From: Algorimicrobium algoritergicola
GTDB taxonomy: Bacteria; Bacteroidota; Bacteroidia; Flavobacteriales; Flavobacteriaceae
Assembly (NCBI RefSeq): GCF_008086165.1
Contig: NZ_VSKL01000001.1
Location: 310,001 to 374,000 of the forward strand
DNA: 64,000 nucleotides
Direction: 5' to 3'
Numbering within the stretch: position 1 is the first letter of the stretch; every line of letters begins with the position of its first letter. The position numbers and the translations under genes were made by a program. Positions 1-10,805 of the stretch are shown here, one piece after another. The notes beneath the pieces were generated by a model, which made no database searches, was not told the origin of the DNA, and saw only the letters and a list, made by a program, of their open reading frames with translations.

Positions 1-2
1 CA

Positions 3-1418
<1,416 letters not shown>

Positions 1419-1423
1419 TATTA

Positions 1424-2575
1424 ATGAACATGAAATACATATATATACTACTTTTTTCCGCACTATTTATAGCTTGCGGCAATAGCGAGAATGAGCCCAC
1501 AGACATTATAGAATCCGTTTCTCATGAGGACGAAATTAAGCTTTCAGAAGAACAATTCAAGAGCGAAGCCATGGTATTGGGTGCGTTATCTCAACGCACA
1601 TTTGATGAAACCGTTACTATAAATGGAGCTATTGATGTACCACCTCATAATAAATCACGAGTCACCACCTATATGGCTGGCTATATTACTAAAACACCTT
1701 TATTGGTTGGTGATCAGGTTAAAAAAGGACAACTTTTAGTGACACTTGAAAACACGGAATACATTGAATTACAACAGCAGTTTTTAGAAATCGCTGAACA
1801 GTTAAACTATTTAAAAAATGAATATACGCGTCAGAAAACACTATTTGATGAAAATATTACTTCGGAAAAAAACTATTTAAAAGCTGAAAGTATGTATAAA
1901 AGCAATTTAGCTTTTTACAATGGACTAGAAAAAAAGTTGCAGATGTTGAACATCAATCCGAAATCCGTTTTAGCTGGCAATATGTCGTCCACTATCAATA
2001 TTTACGCACCAATTAATGGCCATGTTACCAAAGTAAACGTCAGCAATGGTGCCTTTGTTTCGGCAAGCGATGAAATTATGGAAATTGTAGATATAGACCA
2101 CATTCATTTAGAACTTTCGGTTTTTGAAAAGGATATTATGAAAATAAAGAAAGGTCAGAAAATTACTTTTACCATCCCAGAAGCTTCTGAAAAAACCTAC
2201 AATGCGGATGTCCACTTGGTTGGCACTACTATAGATAATGCAACCAGACGTGTTCAAGTTCACGGACATATTGATGATGTGGAAGAAAACTTTATAATTG
2301 GTATGTTTGTGGAAGCGCAAATTCATATTAATGAAGTAAACGCTTTGGCCTTGCCTCAAGAAGCGGTTATTCAATTGGATAACAATTATTATGTGCTGGT
2401 TTTAGAAGAAAAAACAGCTAGCGGTTATGTTTTTGAAAAAACAAAAGTAAAAATAGGCAAGCAAACCGAAGATTATATGGAGATTTTAAATCCTGAAACC
2501 CTGTTAGAAAAACAAATAATAACGCACGGAACCTCCATGCTTCTCAATGAAAGCGAAGGTGGACACGGTCATTAA
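1424..2575 (+). CDS. Efflux RND transporter periplasmic adaptor (membrane fusion) lipoprotein, CzcB/CusB-like
   Basis: A 383-residue protein that would bridge the inner-membrane RND pump and the outer membrane channel. It has a lipoprotein signal with lipobox ending at Cys18 (LFIACGN). An N-terminal half-motif reads YITKTPLLVGDQVKKGQLLVTL, which is the biotinyl-lipoyl-like hairpin. An alpha-helical hairpin follows at residues ~115-170, then the second lipoyl half (IYAPINGHVTKVNVSNGAFV) and beta-barrel domains. The C-terminus is His-rich (GGHGH), which may bind metal. It lies 5 bp after the pump/TolC gene and 10 bp before the ATPase, so one operon is likely. Start ATG 1424 is used; a second ATG two codons on (MKYIYI) is equally plausible. 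Confidence 0.9.
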   Translation: MNMKYIYILLFSALFIACGNSENEPTDIIESVSHEDEIKLSEEQFKSEAMVLGALSQRTFDETVTINGAIDVPPHNKSRVTTYMAGYITKTPLLVGDQVKKGQLLVTLENTEYIELQQQFLEIAEQLNYLKNEYTRQKTLFDENITSEKNYLKAESMYKSNLAFYNGLEKKLQMLNINPKSVLAGNMSSTINIYAPINGHVTKVNVSNGAFVSASDEIMEIVDIDHIHLELSVFEKDIMKIKKGQKITFTIPEASEKTYNADVHLVGTTIDNATRRVQVHGHIDDVEENFIIGMFVEAQIHINEVNALALPQEAVIQLDNNYYVLVLEEKTASGYVFEKTKVKIGKQTEDYMEILNPETLLEKQIITHGTSMLLNESEGGHGH

Positions 2576-2585
2576 TTAAAACACT

Positions 2586-4544
2586 ATGGCAGATAATCAC
2601 AATCAGGCGCAAGCTATTTTTGGTAAAAACACCGAATTATACTTTTCATTTTTGTCAGGATTATTTCTGGCAATTGGATTTAGCTTGGATACGTGGACCA
2701 ATTTAGAACCGTATATACATCTTATTTGTTATATAATTTCTTATGGTTTTGGTGGCTACTTCATTACTCAAGAAGCTATCCGAAAAATTGGTAAAGGTCT
2801 TTTTGAAATTGATTCCCTAATGATTGTGGCAGCAATTGGTGCTGCTTATATTGGGAGTTGGGCAGAAGGTTCGCTTTTATTATTCCTATTTAGTTTAGGA
2901 CATGCTCTCGAGCATTACGCCATGAACAAAGCCGAAAAATCTATAAAGGCTTTAGGTAACTTATCAGCGAAAACCGCTTTGTTGAAGAATGGGAATTCAT
3001 TAAAAGAAATTCCCATTGAAGATTTAGAAATAGGTAATATTATTGTGGTGCAACCGCATACTAAAATTGCAGCAGATGGTGTTATCATTAAAGGCATCAG
3101 CAGCATAAATCAAGCACCAATTACTGGCGAAAGCATGCCAGTTGATAAAAGCCAGTTTCCTAAAGACCAAGAAATACCCAAATTTTCTGATATTGATAAA
3201 AGTCACATCGTTTTTTCTGGAACCATAAATGGCGATAGCGCATTAGAAGTTCGGGTGCTAAAACTAACAAAGGATTCTACTGTTTCTCGACTCATTAGTT
3301 TGGTAAATGATGTAGAAACGCAGAAATCACCAACCCAAAGACGCACAAAAAAATTCGAAAAAATATATGTGCCAATCGTCATTCTTTTAGTGACTGTTTT
3401 ATGTTTTGCATTTCTAGTAATTGATGAACCTTTTGAAACCAGTTTATACCGTGCCATTACGGTATTGGTAGCTGCCAGTCCTTGTGCTTTGGCCATTTCA
3501 ACACCAAGTGCTGTTTTAAGTGGTATTGCACGAGCTGCTCAACGAGGTGTTCTAATTAAAGGCGGTAGAGCATTGGAGGACTTAGGAAGTGTTACAACCA
3601 TTGCTTTTGATAAAACGGGGACATTAACCGAAGGTAAGCCGAGTTTAAAACACGTGGTTGCTTTTAATGATTTTGACAAAAAAGAATTGCTGCAATTACT
3701 TTATGAAGTGGAACGCTTGAGTAATCACCCATTAGCAAAAGCCATTGCAAAAGCTATAAAAGAACAAGAGCAATTGGAAGCTGCTAATTTAGCTTCTAAC
3801 ATTAGTGCTATTCAAGGGAAAGGTATTGAAGCCCTTTATAAAAACGAACCTGTTTACATTGGTAATACACGATTAATGACCGATCAGAAATTCACCATTC
3901 CTGAAGCGGTTGAAACGCAATTTAATCAACAGTTGGAAGCTGGGGAAACCGTGATGCTTGTTGGTTATCAAAATCAGATCATTGGTTTAGTAAGTGTTAT
4001 GGATGTTCCAAGAAAAACCGCTGCAAACACGTTACTACGACTTAAAAAAATTGGCATTAAAAATATGATTATGCTTACAGGCGATCATGAAAGTGTTGGA
4101 AAAGCCATTGCCAAACAAATTGGCTTGACTGAAAGTCGCGGTAATTTATTGCCTGAAGATAAGGTAGATGCCATGCGTTTATTAATAGAACGCGATGGGA
4201 AAGTTGCCATGGTTGGCGATGGTGTAAACGACGCTCCAGCTATGGCATTAAGTACAGTAAGTATTGCTATGGGAGCAGCCGGAAGTGATGTGGCATTAGA
4301 AACTGCTGATGTGGCTTTAATGTCCGACAAATTAGAAATGTTACCCTTTGCTATTGGATTAAGTCGCGCGTCCAAACGTATTATAAATCAAAATATTTTT
4401 ATCAGTTTGGGTGTGGTTGCCATCCTGGTGCCAGTAACCATATTAGGGTTAACCAATATTGGACTTGCGGTATTATTTCATGAAGGCTCTACGGTTGTGG
4501 TTGTTATAAATGCCTTGCGATTGTTGGCTTATAAGGAGGATTAA
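2586..4544 (+). CDS. P1B-4-type heavy-metal exporting ATPase (SPC motif; Co/Zn/Cd/Fe)
   Basis: A 652-residue inner-membrane ATPase that would pump divalent metal ions from the cytoplasm. P-type hallmarks are all present: TGES at 180-183 (actuator), DKTGT with the phosphorylated Asp near 342, an HP motif (NHPLAKAI), MLTGDHE, and the hinge GDGVNDAPA. The metal-binding membrane motif is SPC (298-300) rather than the CPC of Cu or Zn/Cd/Pb pumps. The last helix carries HEGST (~632-636). SPC plus HEG(S/G)T is the signature of the P1B-4 class (CoaT/CzcP; Co, Zn, Cd or Fe export). There is no N-terminal HMA domain, which also fits P1B-4. It sits 10 bp after the CzcB-like gene, suggesting that the ATPase moves metal to the periplasm and the RND complex expels it from there. 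Confidence 0.93.
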   Translation: MADNHNQAQAIFGKNTELYFSFLSGLFLAIGFSLDTWTNLEPYIHLICYIISYGFGGYFITQEAIRKIGKGLFEIDSLMIVAAIGAAYIGSWAEGSLLLFLFSLGHALEHYAMNKAEKSIKALGNLSAKTALLKNGNSLKEIPIEDLEIGNIIVVQPHTKIAADGVIIKGISSINQAPITGESMPVDKSQFPKDQEIPKFSDIDKSHIVFSGTINGDSALEVRVLKLTKDSTVSRLISLVNDVETQKSPTQRRTKKFEKIYVPIVILLVTVLCFAFLVIDEPFETSLYRAITVLVAASPCALAISTPSAVLSGIARAAQRGVLIKGGRALEDLGSVTTIAFDKTGTLTEGKPSLKHVVAFNDFDKKELLQLLYEVERLSNHPLAKAIAKAIKEQEQLEAANLASNISAIQGKGIEALYKNEPVYIGNTRLMTDQKFTIPEAVETQFNQQLEAGETVMLVGYQNQIIGLVSVMDVPRKTAANTLLRLKKIGIKNMIMLTGDHESVGKAIAKQIGLTESRGNLLPEDKVDAMRLLIERDGKVAMVGDGVNDAPAMALSTVSIAMGAAGSDVALETADVALMSDKLEMLPFAIGLSRASKRIINQNIFISLGVVAILVPVTILGLTNIGLAVLFHEGSTVVVVINALRLLAYKED

Positions 4545-4551
4545 ATGTGTA

Positions 4552-5637
4552 CTAATCTTTATAATATTTTATTTTACGTGTCCAAACATATAGGGGTTCA
4601 TCGTTTACTATTTTGGTAATGGCAGTCCAGTTTCCTTTTTTGTCGAATTTGTATTTGTAGTTAATATTATAAACTTCATCTACAATTGATTTTACGATAA
4701 AGTTATCTGAATTATAAAAAATTTGAATCGATTTGTTGCGCAAAGAATCCATTGAGCGAAGCTGTCTTTGATAAACTATAAAACCACTTTTATTGTATTC
4801 AAATAACGTACGATTGTGTTTTGATGAGTCATTAGGATATGGATAAACGATTTCTTCAACTAACCTGTTTTCATTATCATATTTGAAAGCATATTTTGAA
4901 TAGACACGATCTTCCGAGGTATTATAATTTAACTGATGTGTTTTATTCCCGTTTTTATCATAATCAAACTCTTTCAGTATAGAAATTGATTTAGTAGTAT
5001 GAATTTCAGTATTATCCTCACTTATCCAATTAGGAGTATAATTTTTAATTATTCTAACAACGTTTCCATTTTGACCCAGCACATTTTCAATAGAATTTGG
5101 CTCACCATCTTCATCTATACTTATGGTCTTAATAACTATACCATTAACATTTCTAATATAATACCGATGCACAAATTCATTTGGTTCCCAACTATTGTAA
5201 TAACTGGATGCAATTAATTTTCCTTTCTTATTATAATGCAACTTTCTAACACTGTATTCATCATCAAAATAGACTTCTTTCTCCTCAATTAGGTTTTTAT
5301 TATTATCGTATTTAAAATAAAAGCGTCTTTCAGTGACACCAGATATATCAAACCACTCCTCATATATTTTTAAACCATCTGTGTTGAATTCTCTAGAGCA
5401 ATTAATATGACTCTCATGCATATTTCTTAAAAAATTTGACAAGCTTTTACTTCTATAAATAGATGTGTTTCTGAAAATATTTCCATAATTCTCAATGGAT
5501 TTTTTTAACATTTTTCTATTTAAAAACTCAACCTTTTCCCTAACAGATTTAGGATTCCCATAAATGGTATCCATATTTTGTTGCGAATAGCCAGAAACAA
5601 AAAATAAAGTCAAAATAATTATGTAAAAAAACTTCAT
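4552..5637 (-). CDS. Secreted YD/RHS-like repeat protein of unknown function
   Basis: A 361-residue protein starting with a Sec signal peptide (MKFFYIIILTLFFVSGYSQQ). The frame extends 32 codons further upstream, but that extension lacks a start that fits and precedes the signal peptide, so ATG 5637 was chosen. From about residue 120 on it has repeats built around F/Y-x-Y-(D/N)-x-x-(N/G)-(K/N)-L-(I/V)-x-(E/K), for example KYDNNKNLIEEKEVYF, HYNKKGKLIASSYYN, DYDKNGNKTHQLNYN and KYDNENRLVEEIVY. These are like the beta-hairpin YD repeats of RHS or sugar-binding surface proteins. No toxin or enzyme domain is visible. It ends 8 bp from the convergent metal ATPase gene. Function unknown; a periplasmic or surface location is inferred. 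Confidence 0.8.
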   Translation of the reverse strand: MKFFYIIILTLFFVSGYSQQNMDTIYGNPKSVREKVEFLNRKMLKKSIENYGNIFRNTSIYRSKSLSNFLRNMHESHINCSREFNTDGLKIYEEWFDISGVTERRFYFKYDNNKNLIEEKEVYFDDEYSVRKLHYNKKGKLIASSYYNSWEPNEFVHRYYIRNVNGIVIKTISIDEDGEPNSIENVLGQNGNVVRIIKNYTPNWISEDNTEIHTTKSISILKEFDYDKNGNKTHQLNYNTSEDRVYSKYAFKYDNENRLVEEIVYPYPNDSSKHNRTLFEYNKSGFIVYQRQLRSMDSLRNKSIQIFYNSDNFIVKSIVDEVYNINYKYKFDKKGNWTAITKIVNDEPLYVWTRKIKYYKD

Positions 5638-5728
5638 AAAAGCAAATATCGGTTTGTTGTTCAAATATCTAAAATTTATAAAACTATTAAAAACAATAAT
5701 GCGTGAACACCGCTTTTGGGCTAGCGAA

Positions 5729-5764
5729 AACAAAAACTCCCAAGCAAAATGCTTGGGATTTTTT
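5729..5764 (-). terminator. Rho-independent terminator, bidirectional, distal to glyS
   Basis: Stem CCCAAGC, loop AAAAT, stem GCTTGGG, with a T-run on the plus strand (ATTTTTT) and a shorter T-run in the minus direction. It lies downstream of glyS and upstream of the YD-repeat gene, so on the minus strand it would end glyS transcription. Confidence 0.7.
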
Positions 5765-5792
5765 AATATTCGTTATTTAAAATACTTTAGAG

Positions 5793-5812
5793 ACACCTGT
5801 TTTTACAGGTGT
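5793..5812 (-). terminator. Hairpin directly after the glyS stop codon
   Basis: Perfect inverted repeat ACACCTGT-TTTT-ACAGGTGT ending four bases from the stop of glyS. It has no long T-run, so it may protect the 3' end or attenuate rather than terminate; the stronger hairpin 30 bp further on has the T-run. Confidence 0.5.
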
Positions 5813-5815
5813 TGG

Positions 5816-7357
5816 TTACATTTTCATTAACCACTCTTTCACATCCACTTCTTTTTTAATAATATCGCGTAAATCGGAAATCTTAACACGGCTTTGTTCC
5901 ATAGTATCCCGATGACGAATGGTTACCGTTTGGTCTTCCAACGTGTCATGGTCTACCGTAATACAAAATGGTGTTCCGTTGGCATCTTGGCGTCTGTAAC
6001 GTCTTCCTACGGCATCTTTTTCATCGTAATCCATATTGAAATCCCATTTCAAATCTTCAAAAATCTGACGTGCTATTTCTGGTAAACCATCTTTTTTAAC
6101 CAACGGTAAAATAGCCGCTTTTACTGGTGCTAAAACGGCTGGTAATTTTAATACGGTTCTGGTGGTATTGTTTTCTAACTCTTCTTCTTCCAAAGCATTG
6201 GAGAAAACAGCTAGAAACATACGATCTAAACCAATTGATGTTTCTAAAACATACGGTGTATAACTCGCATTATCTTCATGGTCGAAATACTGTAATTTTT
6301 TACCTGAAAATTCTTCGTGTTGTTTTAAATCGAAATCCGTACGTGAGTGAATACCTTCCAGTTCTTTAAATCCGAATGGGAATTTAAATTCAATATCCGT
6401 AGCAGCATCTGCATAATGAGCTAATTTTTCATGATCGTGGAAACGATAATTCTCGGTTCCCATACCTAATGACAAATGCCATTTCATACGTGTTTCTTTC
6501 CAGTATTCAAACCATTCCATTTGCGTTCCTGGTTTGATAAAAAATTGCATTTCCATTTGTTCAAACTCACGCATTCTAAAAATAAATTGTCTCGCTACAA
6601 TTTCATTTCTAAAAGCCTTTCCGGTTTGTGCAATTCCAAACGGAATTTTCATACGACCCGATTTTTGAACATTTAAAAAGTTGACAAAAATTCCTTGTGC
6701 TGTTTCTGGACGTAAGTATAAATCCATAGCATGTTCTGCGGAAGCACCTATTTTAGTTCCAAACATCAGATTAAATTGCTTGACTTCTGTCCAGTTTCTA
6801 GAACCCGTAAGCGGATCAGCAATTTCTAATTCTTCGATTAGAGCTTTTACATCCAATAAATCTTCAGCTTGTAACGATTTTCCCATTCTGGTTAAAATGG
6901 TTTGAATCTTTTCAAAATAACCAACTACTCTTGGATTGGTAGATATAAATTCTTCTTTATTAAAAGCATCACCAAAGCGTTTTTCAGCTTTTGCAACTTC
7001 CTTATCTATTTTAGCTTCTATTTTTGCGCAATAATCTTCAATTAAAACATCAGCACGATAGCGTTTTTTAGAATCTTTGTTATCTATTAACGGATCATTA
7101 AACGCATCTACGTGTCCAGAAGCTTTCCAAGTGGTTGGATGCATAAAAATGGAGGCGTCTATACCTACAATATTGTCATGCATTTGCACCATGGCTTTCC
7201 ACCAGTATTCGCGAATGTTCTTTTTAAGTTCTGCGCCATTTTGTGCGTAATCGTATACTGCACTTAATCCGTCGTAGATTTCACTACTTTGGAATACGTA
7301 ACCATACTCTTTTGCGTGAGAGATTACTTTCTTGAATTGATCGTCATTGTTTGCCAT
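5816..7357 (-). CDS. glyS: Glycyl-tRNA synthetase, homodimeric type
   Basis: A 513-residue class II aminoacyl-tRNA synthetase that attaches glycine to tRNA-Gly in the cytoplasm. It is the eukaryote/archaea-like alpha2 type used by Bacteroidota, not the bacterial alpha2beta2 form. The N-terminus (FKKVISHAKEYGYVFQSSEI) and the block ELKKNIREYWW are typical. The class II core follows: RPETAQGIFVNF, GIAQTGKAFRNEI, then RMREFEQMEMQFF (motif 2 region) and ETSIGLDRMF (motif 3). The C-terminal anticodon-binding domain starts near residue 405 (PAVLAPVKAAILPL). The length matches the family. A near-consensus promoter element lies only 4 bp above the ATG, implying a very short leader. It is followed by two hairpins. 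Confidence 0.97.
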   Translation of the reverse strand: MANNDDQFKKVISHAKEYGYVFQSSEIYDGLSAVYDYAQNGAELKKNIREYWWKAMVQMHDNIVGIDASIFMHPTTWKASGHVDAFNDPLIDNKDSKKRYRADVLIEDYCAKIEAKIDKEVAKAEKRFGDAFNKEEFISTNPRVVGYFEKIQTILTRMGKSLQAEDLLDVKALIEELEIADPLTGSRNWTEVKQFNLMFGTKIGASAEHAMDLYLRPETAQGIFVNFLNVQKSGRMKIPFGIAQTGKAFRNEIVARQFIFRMREFEQMEMQFFIKPGTQMEWFEYWKETRMKWHLSLGMGTENYRFHDHEKLAHYADAATDIEFKFPFGFKELEGIHSRTDFDLKQHEEFSGKKLQYFDHEDNASYTPYVLETSIGLDRMFLAVFSNALEEEELENNTTRTVLKLPAVLAPVKAAILPLVKKDGLPEIARQIFEDLKWDFNMDYDEKDAVGRRYRRQDANGTPFCITVDHDTLEDQTVTIRHRDTMEQSRVKISDLRDIIKKEVDVKEWLMKM

Positions 7358-7361
7358 AGTG

Positions 7362-7369
7362 CAAAAATA
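7362..7369 (-). promoter_or_regulatory. -7 promoter element of glyS (TATTTTTG)
   Basis: Reading the minus strand, TATTTTTG matches the Bacteroidota sigma-A -7 consensus TAnnTTTG. It ends 4 bases before the glyS ATG. No clear -33 TTG at the usual spacing was found. Confidence 0.5.
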
Positions 7370-7420
7370 GAAAACCGCTTCAACTAAATGAGCGGTTTTA
7401 TGAAAAAAATAATGGGTTAA

Positions 7421-8305
7421 TTAATTTAGTTTAATTTTTGAAGAACCAAGCACTTTATTATCATGAAAAACGGATATAAAATACTCACCTTTTTTTAATA
7501 ACTTTTCTTGATTGATATTAATTTTGGCACAAACAGCAATGTCATCATTCATATAATTAATGGCTGTTCTTCCACTGTAAGCTAATAATTCTTGTCCAAA
7601 TTCTACCATACCTCTACTAGAGACAATGGTATTATCTGGGCCTATAATTTGAACATACAACTCTTTATTTCCTTTGGATGAAAATTCGTTTTTTAATACC
7701 GTAAAGCAAACTTCCATGTTGTCTGTTTGACGTGCTTTGGTAGTTTCCACGTTATATTCTGATGGATTTGTAATTAGCGCTTTAACTTTAAGATTATCGA
7801 GCGTTAATGCTGAAATTCTATCAACGAAAGCAGTTAGTTCTAAATTTTGTTCTGTTAGTTCTGCTAAAGCTATCTGATTAGATTCCAATTTTAAGTTATT
7901 GGTTTCAGATGCTTCATTTAAAGCGTCATTTTTTTCTAAAATGCGTGCAATTTTATTGAATAGTATTCTACGCTCTTGAATAAGCGCAGCAATATCTTCT
8001 TTATACTTTGTAATTAAAGGATAATCTGTTTTTACCAAATCCAAAGAATCTAAAACTGTTTCCAATTTAGACTTTGAAAGCTGCAATTGTGCTGTTAACT
8101 CGTTATTATCAACACGTTCATAGTCATGAAGTTTCATCATACTAGATAATTCACTCTGAACAAGTTTAACTTCTTGTTCCATGAATTTCTCCTGACTTTT
8201 TAATGTGTTGTAACTCGTTAAACTATACGACCCTAATACAACAATGGCTATTACCAATGATCCAATAATTAATTTGTAGTTAAATAATTGAGGGTTAACT
8301 ATCAT
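7421..8305 (-). CDS. Membrane-anchored coiled-coil protein, unknown function
   Basis: A 294-residue protein with one N-terminal membrane helix (about residues 11-29, YKLIIGSLVIAIVVLGSYS). A long coiled coil follows to about residue 165, with heptad-rich Glu/Lys/Leu text and few helix breakers. The C-terminal ~120 residues look like a compact beta-rich domain: VCFTVLKNEF, ELYVQIIGPDNTIVSSRG, and the end GEYFISVFHDNKVLGSSKIKLN. Homologues in flavobacteria are often loosely labelled as chromosome-partitioning proteins; nothing here supports that. It lies 63 bp upstream of glyS on the same strand. Periplasmic exposure of the C-terminal part is inferred from the single N-terminal helix. Confidence 0.75.
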   Translation of the reverse strand: MIVNPQLFNYKLIIGSLVIAIVVLGSYSLTSYNTLKSQEKFMEQEVKLVQSELSSMMKLHDYERVDNNELTAQLQLSKSKLETVLDSLDLVKTDYPLITKYKEDIAALIQERRILFNKIARILEKNDALNEASETNNLKLESNQIALAELTEQNLELTAFVDRISALTLDNLKVKALITNPSEYNVETTKARQTDNMEVCFTVLKNEFSSKGNKELYVQIIGPDNTIVSSRGMVEFGQELLAYSGRTAINYMNDDIAVCAKININQEKLLKKGEYFISVFHDNKVLGSSKIKLN

Positions 8306-8460
8306 CTTAATTAAATTATGGGAGCAAATCTAAAGTTAAAGATTGTAAATCAACTTTTTAATCGATAAACAGAAAATAAACTTGTTAAAGTTCTTGTTTA
8401 AATAACAAATTGTTATGCCTTGATAAAACATTGTAATATATTTAGAATTAAATAATTAGT

Positions 8461-9138
8461 TTGTTTCAATCGCTACTTGCTTTGTTCTTTCCTAAAGTTT
8501 GTTATAGTTGCAATGGTTTATTGCGCGATAATGAACAATATGCTTGTACAGCTTGCAGACACGATTTTCCGGTTACAAACTTTCATTTTAATCAGGATGA
8601 AACCGTTTTAAAAGTTTTCTATGGTCGTCTCCCTATTGAAGCGGCTACAGCCCTATTGCGTTTTGAAAAGAAAGGAATTACCCAAAACTTACTTCACAAC
8701 TTAAAATATAAAGGTTTTGAAGAAATAGGCATATTTTTAGGTGGCTGGCTTGGTGGCGAACTTCAAGGCATTCCTGAATACCAAAATATTGATATGGTCA
8801 TTCCCGTTCCATTGCATAAAAACAAACTTCGGAAACGTGGTTATAACCAAGTTGCTAAATTTGGACAAGAATTAGCTAAAAGCTTACAGGCGGAATACGT
8901 GGATGATGTTCTAGTAAAAGTAACCAACACCAGCTCTCAAGTCACTAAAAACAGATTAACGCGTTGGTTATATAATGTAGAGGTTTTTAAAGTTATAAAT
9001 GCACATAAAATCCAAAATAAGCACATTCTATTAGTGGATGATATTATAACCACTGGCGCCACTATGGAAGCTTGTGGAAGCGTTTTATTAAAAAATGCGC
9101 AAGTTCGAATCAGCATTGCTACCATGGCAATAGCGTAA
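8461..9138 (+). CDS. comF: ComF family phosphoribosyltransferase-like protein
   Basis: A 225-residue ComF-type protein. In competent bacteria ComF helps import single-stranded DNA. It has an N-terminal zinc-finger-like pair of CxxC motifs (Cys14, Cys17, Cys29, Cys32) and a type I PRTase domain ending in the PRPP loop ILLVDDIITTGATM. The conserved VIPVPLHKNKLRKRGYNQ block is also present. TTG 8461 is taken as the start because an in-frame stop lies 12 bases upstream and family members begin just like this (FQSLLALFFPKVC). It is the first plus-strand gene after a divergent 155-bp gap. Confidence 0.88.
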   Translation: MFQSLLALFFPKVCYSCNGLLRDNEQYACTACRHDFPVTNFHFNQDETVLKVFYGRLPIEAATALLRFEKKGITQNLLHNLKYKGFEEIGIFLGGWLGGELQGIPEYQNIDMVIPVPLHKNKLRKRGYNQVAKFGQELAKSLQAEYVDDVLVKVTNTSSQVTKNRLTRWLYNVEVFKVINAHKIQNKHILLVDDIITTGATMEACGSVLLKNAQVRISIATMAIA

Positions 9139-9194
9139 AGGATGTTTCGTTAATGATAAATATGTTGTTTATTTGCAAAAAAAGAAAAGTCGGT

Positions 9195-10805
9195 ATGCGT
9201 CAAGCGTTTTCTCAAATAATAGTAGTTGTTTTAGTAGCTTTAGTAATTGCTAGTTGTGCCAATCGTGGTACTCCAAGTGGTGGAATAAAGGACATCATAC
9301 CACCAAAAATTACCAAATCAGAACCTGAAAATTACACAACGAATTTCACTGGAAATGAAATAAAAATTTATTTCGACGAGTATATTAAAATCAATAATGT
9401 GTCTAAACAGCTAATTATTTCACCTCCAATGGATCCTGCTCCAGACATTATTCCACTTTCTAGTGCCAGTAAGTATATAAAAATTACCATTAAAGATACA
9501 TTAGCTCCAAATACAACTTACGCGTTTAACTTTGGGAATAGTATAGTAGATAACAACGAAGAAAATCCATATCCATTTTACAAATATGTGTTTTCAACAG
9601 GAAGTTATATCGATTCGCTTTCTATAAAAGGAATTACTGTTGATGCGACGTTAAGAAAACCAGACGATTTTATTTCGGTAATGTTATACGAAGTAGATTC
9701 AACTTTTACAGATTCTATCATTTTTAAGAAAAACCCAAGATACGTTACCAATACACTTGATAGTACGACAACTTTTTCTTTGGAAAACTTAAAAGCTGGC
9801 AAATACAAACTGGTAGCCTTAAAAGATAAAAATCAAGACTACAAATTCCAGCCACAAACCGATAAAATAGCCTTTCACGAAGGGTTTATAGACGTTCCTG
9901 TAGATTCGACTACATCTTTTACCTTAAAATTATTTTCAGAGGATTTAGAGCCAAAAATTACAAGACCCCGTTTAGTTTCTGGCGAAAAAATTGTTTTCCC
10001 TTTTGAAGGCGATTATGAAAACATGCGAATCCAGACGACCGAAACAGTTCCTGATAATTTTGAATATCGCATAACCAAAGATGCTAAAGCAGACACCTTA
10101 TACTATTGGTACAAACCACGATTGGAAGTGGATTCACTTCAATTTAATGTCGCCAATAAAAATTATGATCAAGATTTCATCGTGAAATTAAGCGAACAAA
10201 AACGGGACACCATGAGTATTCAGGTGGAGCCAAATGGTCTTTTAAATTTTAATGATGAGTTTAAAATATCGAATACCGTTCCGTTTACGCGATTTCAGAA
10301 AAATAGAGTAACCGTCTTAGATAAAGATTCTGTGGCAGTAGATTATAAAGTAAAATTAGATTCGCTAACAAATACCTACACCTTAAATTTCGATAAAAAG
10401 GAAAGTGAAACCTATAAAATTCAACTATTGCCAGAAGCATTAACCGACTTTTTTGATAATAAAAACGATACCTTAAACTATCAATTAACAACGAAAACGT
10501 ATTCAGATTATGGGAATGTTCGCGTGATACTACAAAATGCTACCTATCCTATTATTGCGCAAATAACAGATGAAAAAGGTAACGTTATAGCTGAACAATA
10601 CAGTGAAAAACCAGAGCCTATTGATTTTAGACATCTTAAAACGGGTATTTTTTATATGCGAGTCATTTATGACACCAATAAAAACAAAAAATACGATACA
10701 GGAAATTATCTGAAAAAGATACAACCAGAACGTGTTAGCTATTATAAAGACAAGCTAGATGTCCGATCTAATTTCGATAATATTTACGAGTTTACATTAT
10801 TTTAA
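9195..10805 (+). CDS. Ig-like domain lipoprotein (SbsA-type Ig fold)
   Basis: A 536-residue lipoprotein: signal MRQAFSQIIVVVLVALVIASC with lipobox at IASC, then TPSGGIKDIIPP. Residues ~25-125 match the bacterial Ig-like (Big_5/SbsA) fold that opens many Bacteroidota lipoproteins of this size: PPKITKSEPENYTTNF, IKIYFDEYIKI, then PNTTYAFNFGNSIVDNNEENP. The remainder is beta-rich. A longer frame runs back to 9072, inside comF, but ATG 9195 is chosen because it gives a clean lipoprotein signal; ATG 9162 is an alternative. It follows comF by 56 bp and overlaps the convergent nitrilase gene by 14 bp. Role unknown; cell-envelope location inferred. Confidence 0.85.
   Translation: MRQAFSQIIVVVLVALVIASCANRGTPSGGIKDIIPPKITKSEPENYTTNFTGNEIKIYFDEYIKINNVSKQLIISPPMDPAPDIIPLSSASKYIKITIKDTLAPNTTYAFNFGNSIVDNNEENPYPFYKYVFSTGSYIDSLSIKGITVDATLRKPDDFISVMLYEVDSTFTDSIIFKKNPRYVTNTLDSTTTFSLENLKAGKYKLVALKDKNQDYKFQPQTDKIAFHEGFIDVPVDSTTSFTLKLFSEDLEPKITRPRLVSGEKIVFPFEGDYENMRIQTTETVPDNFEYRITKDAKADTLYYWYKPRLEVDSLQFNVANKNYDQDFIVKLSEQKRDTMSIQVEPNGLLNFNDEFKISNTVPFTRFQKNRVTVLDKDSVAVDYKVKLDSLTNTYTLNFDKKESETYKIQLLPEALTDFFDNKNDTLNYQLTTKTYSDYGNVRVILQNATYPIIAQITDEKGNVIAEQYSEKPEPIDFRHLKTGIFYMRVIYDTNKNKKYDTGNYLKKIQPERVSYYKDKLDVRSNFDNIYEFTLF

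Noticed and set aside
4999-5217. 72-codon plus-strand ORF
   Set aside because: Antisense to the YD-repeat gene, Ile/Asn/Tyr-rich shadow text, no start context.
9072-9194. Extended N-terminus of the Ig-like lipoprotein
   Set aside because: Would overlap comF and put ~40 residues before a clean lipoprotein signal; ATG 9195 preferred.
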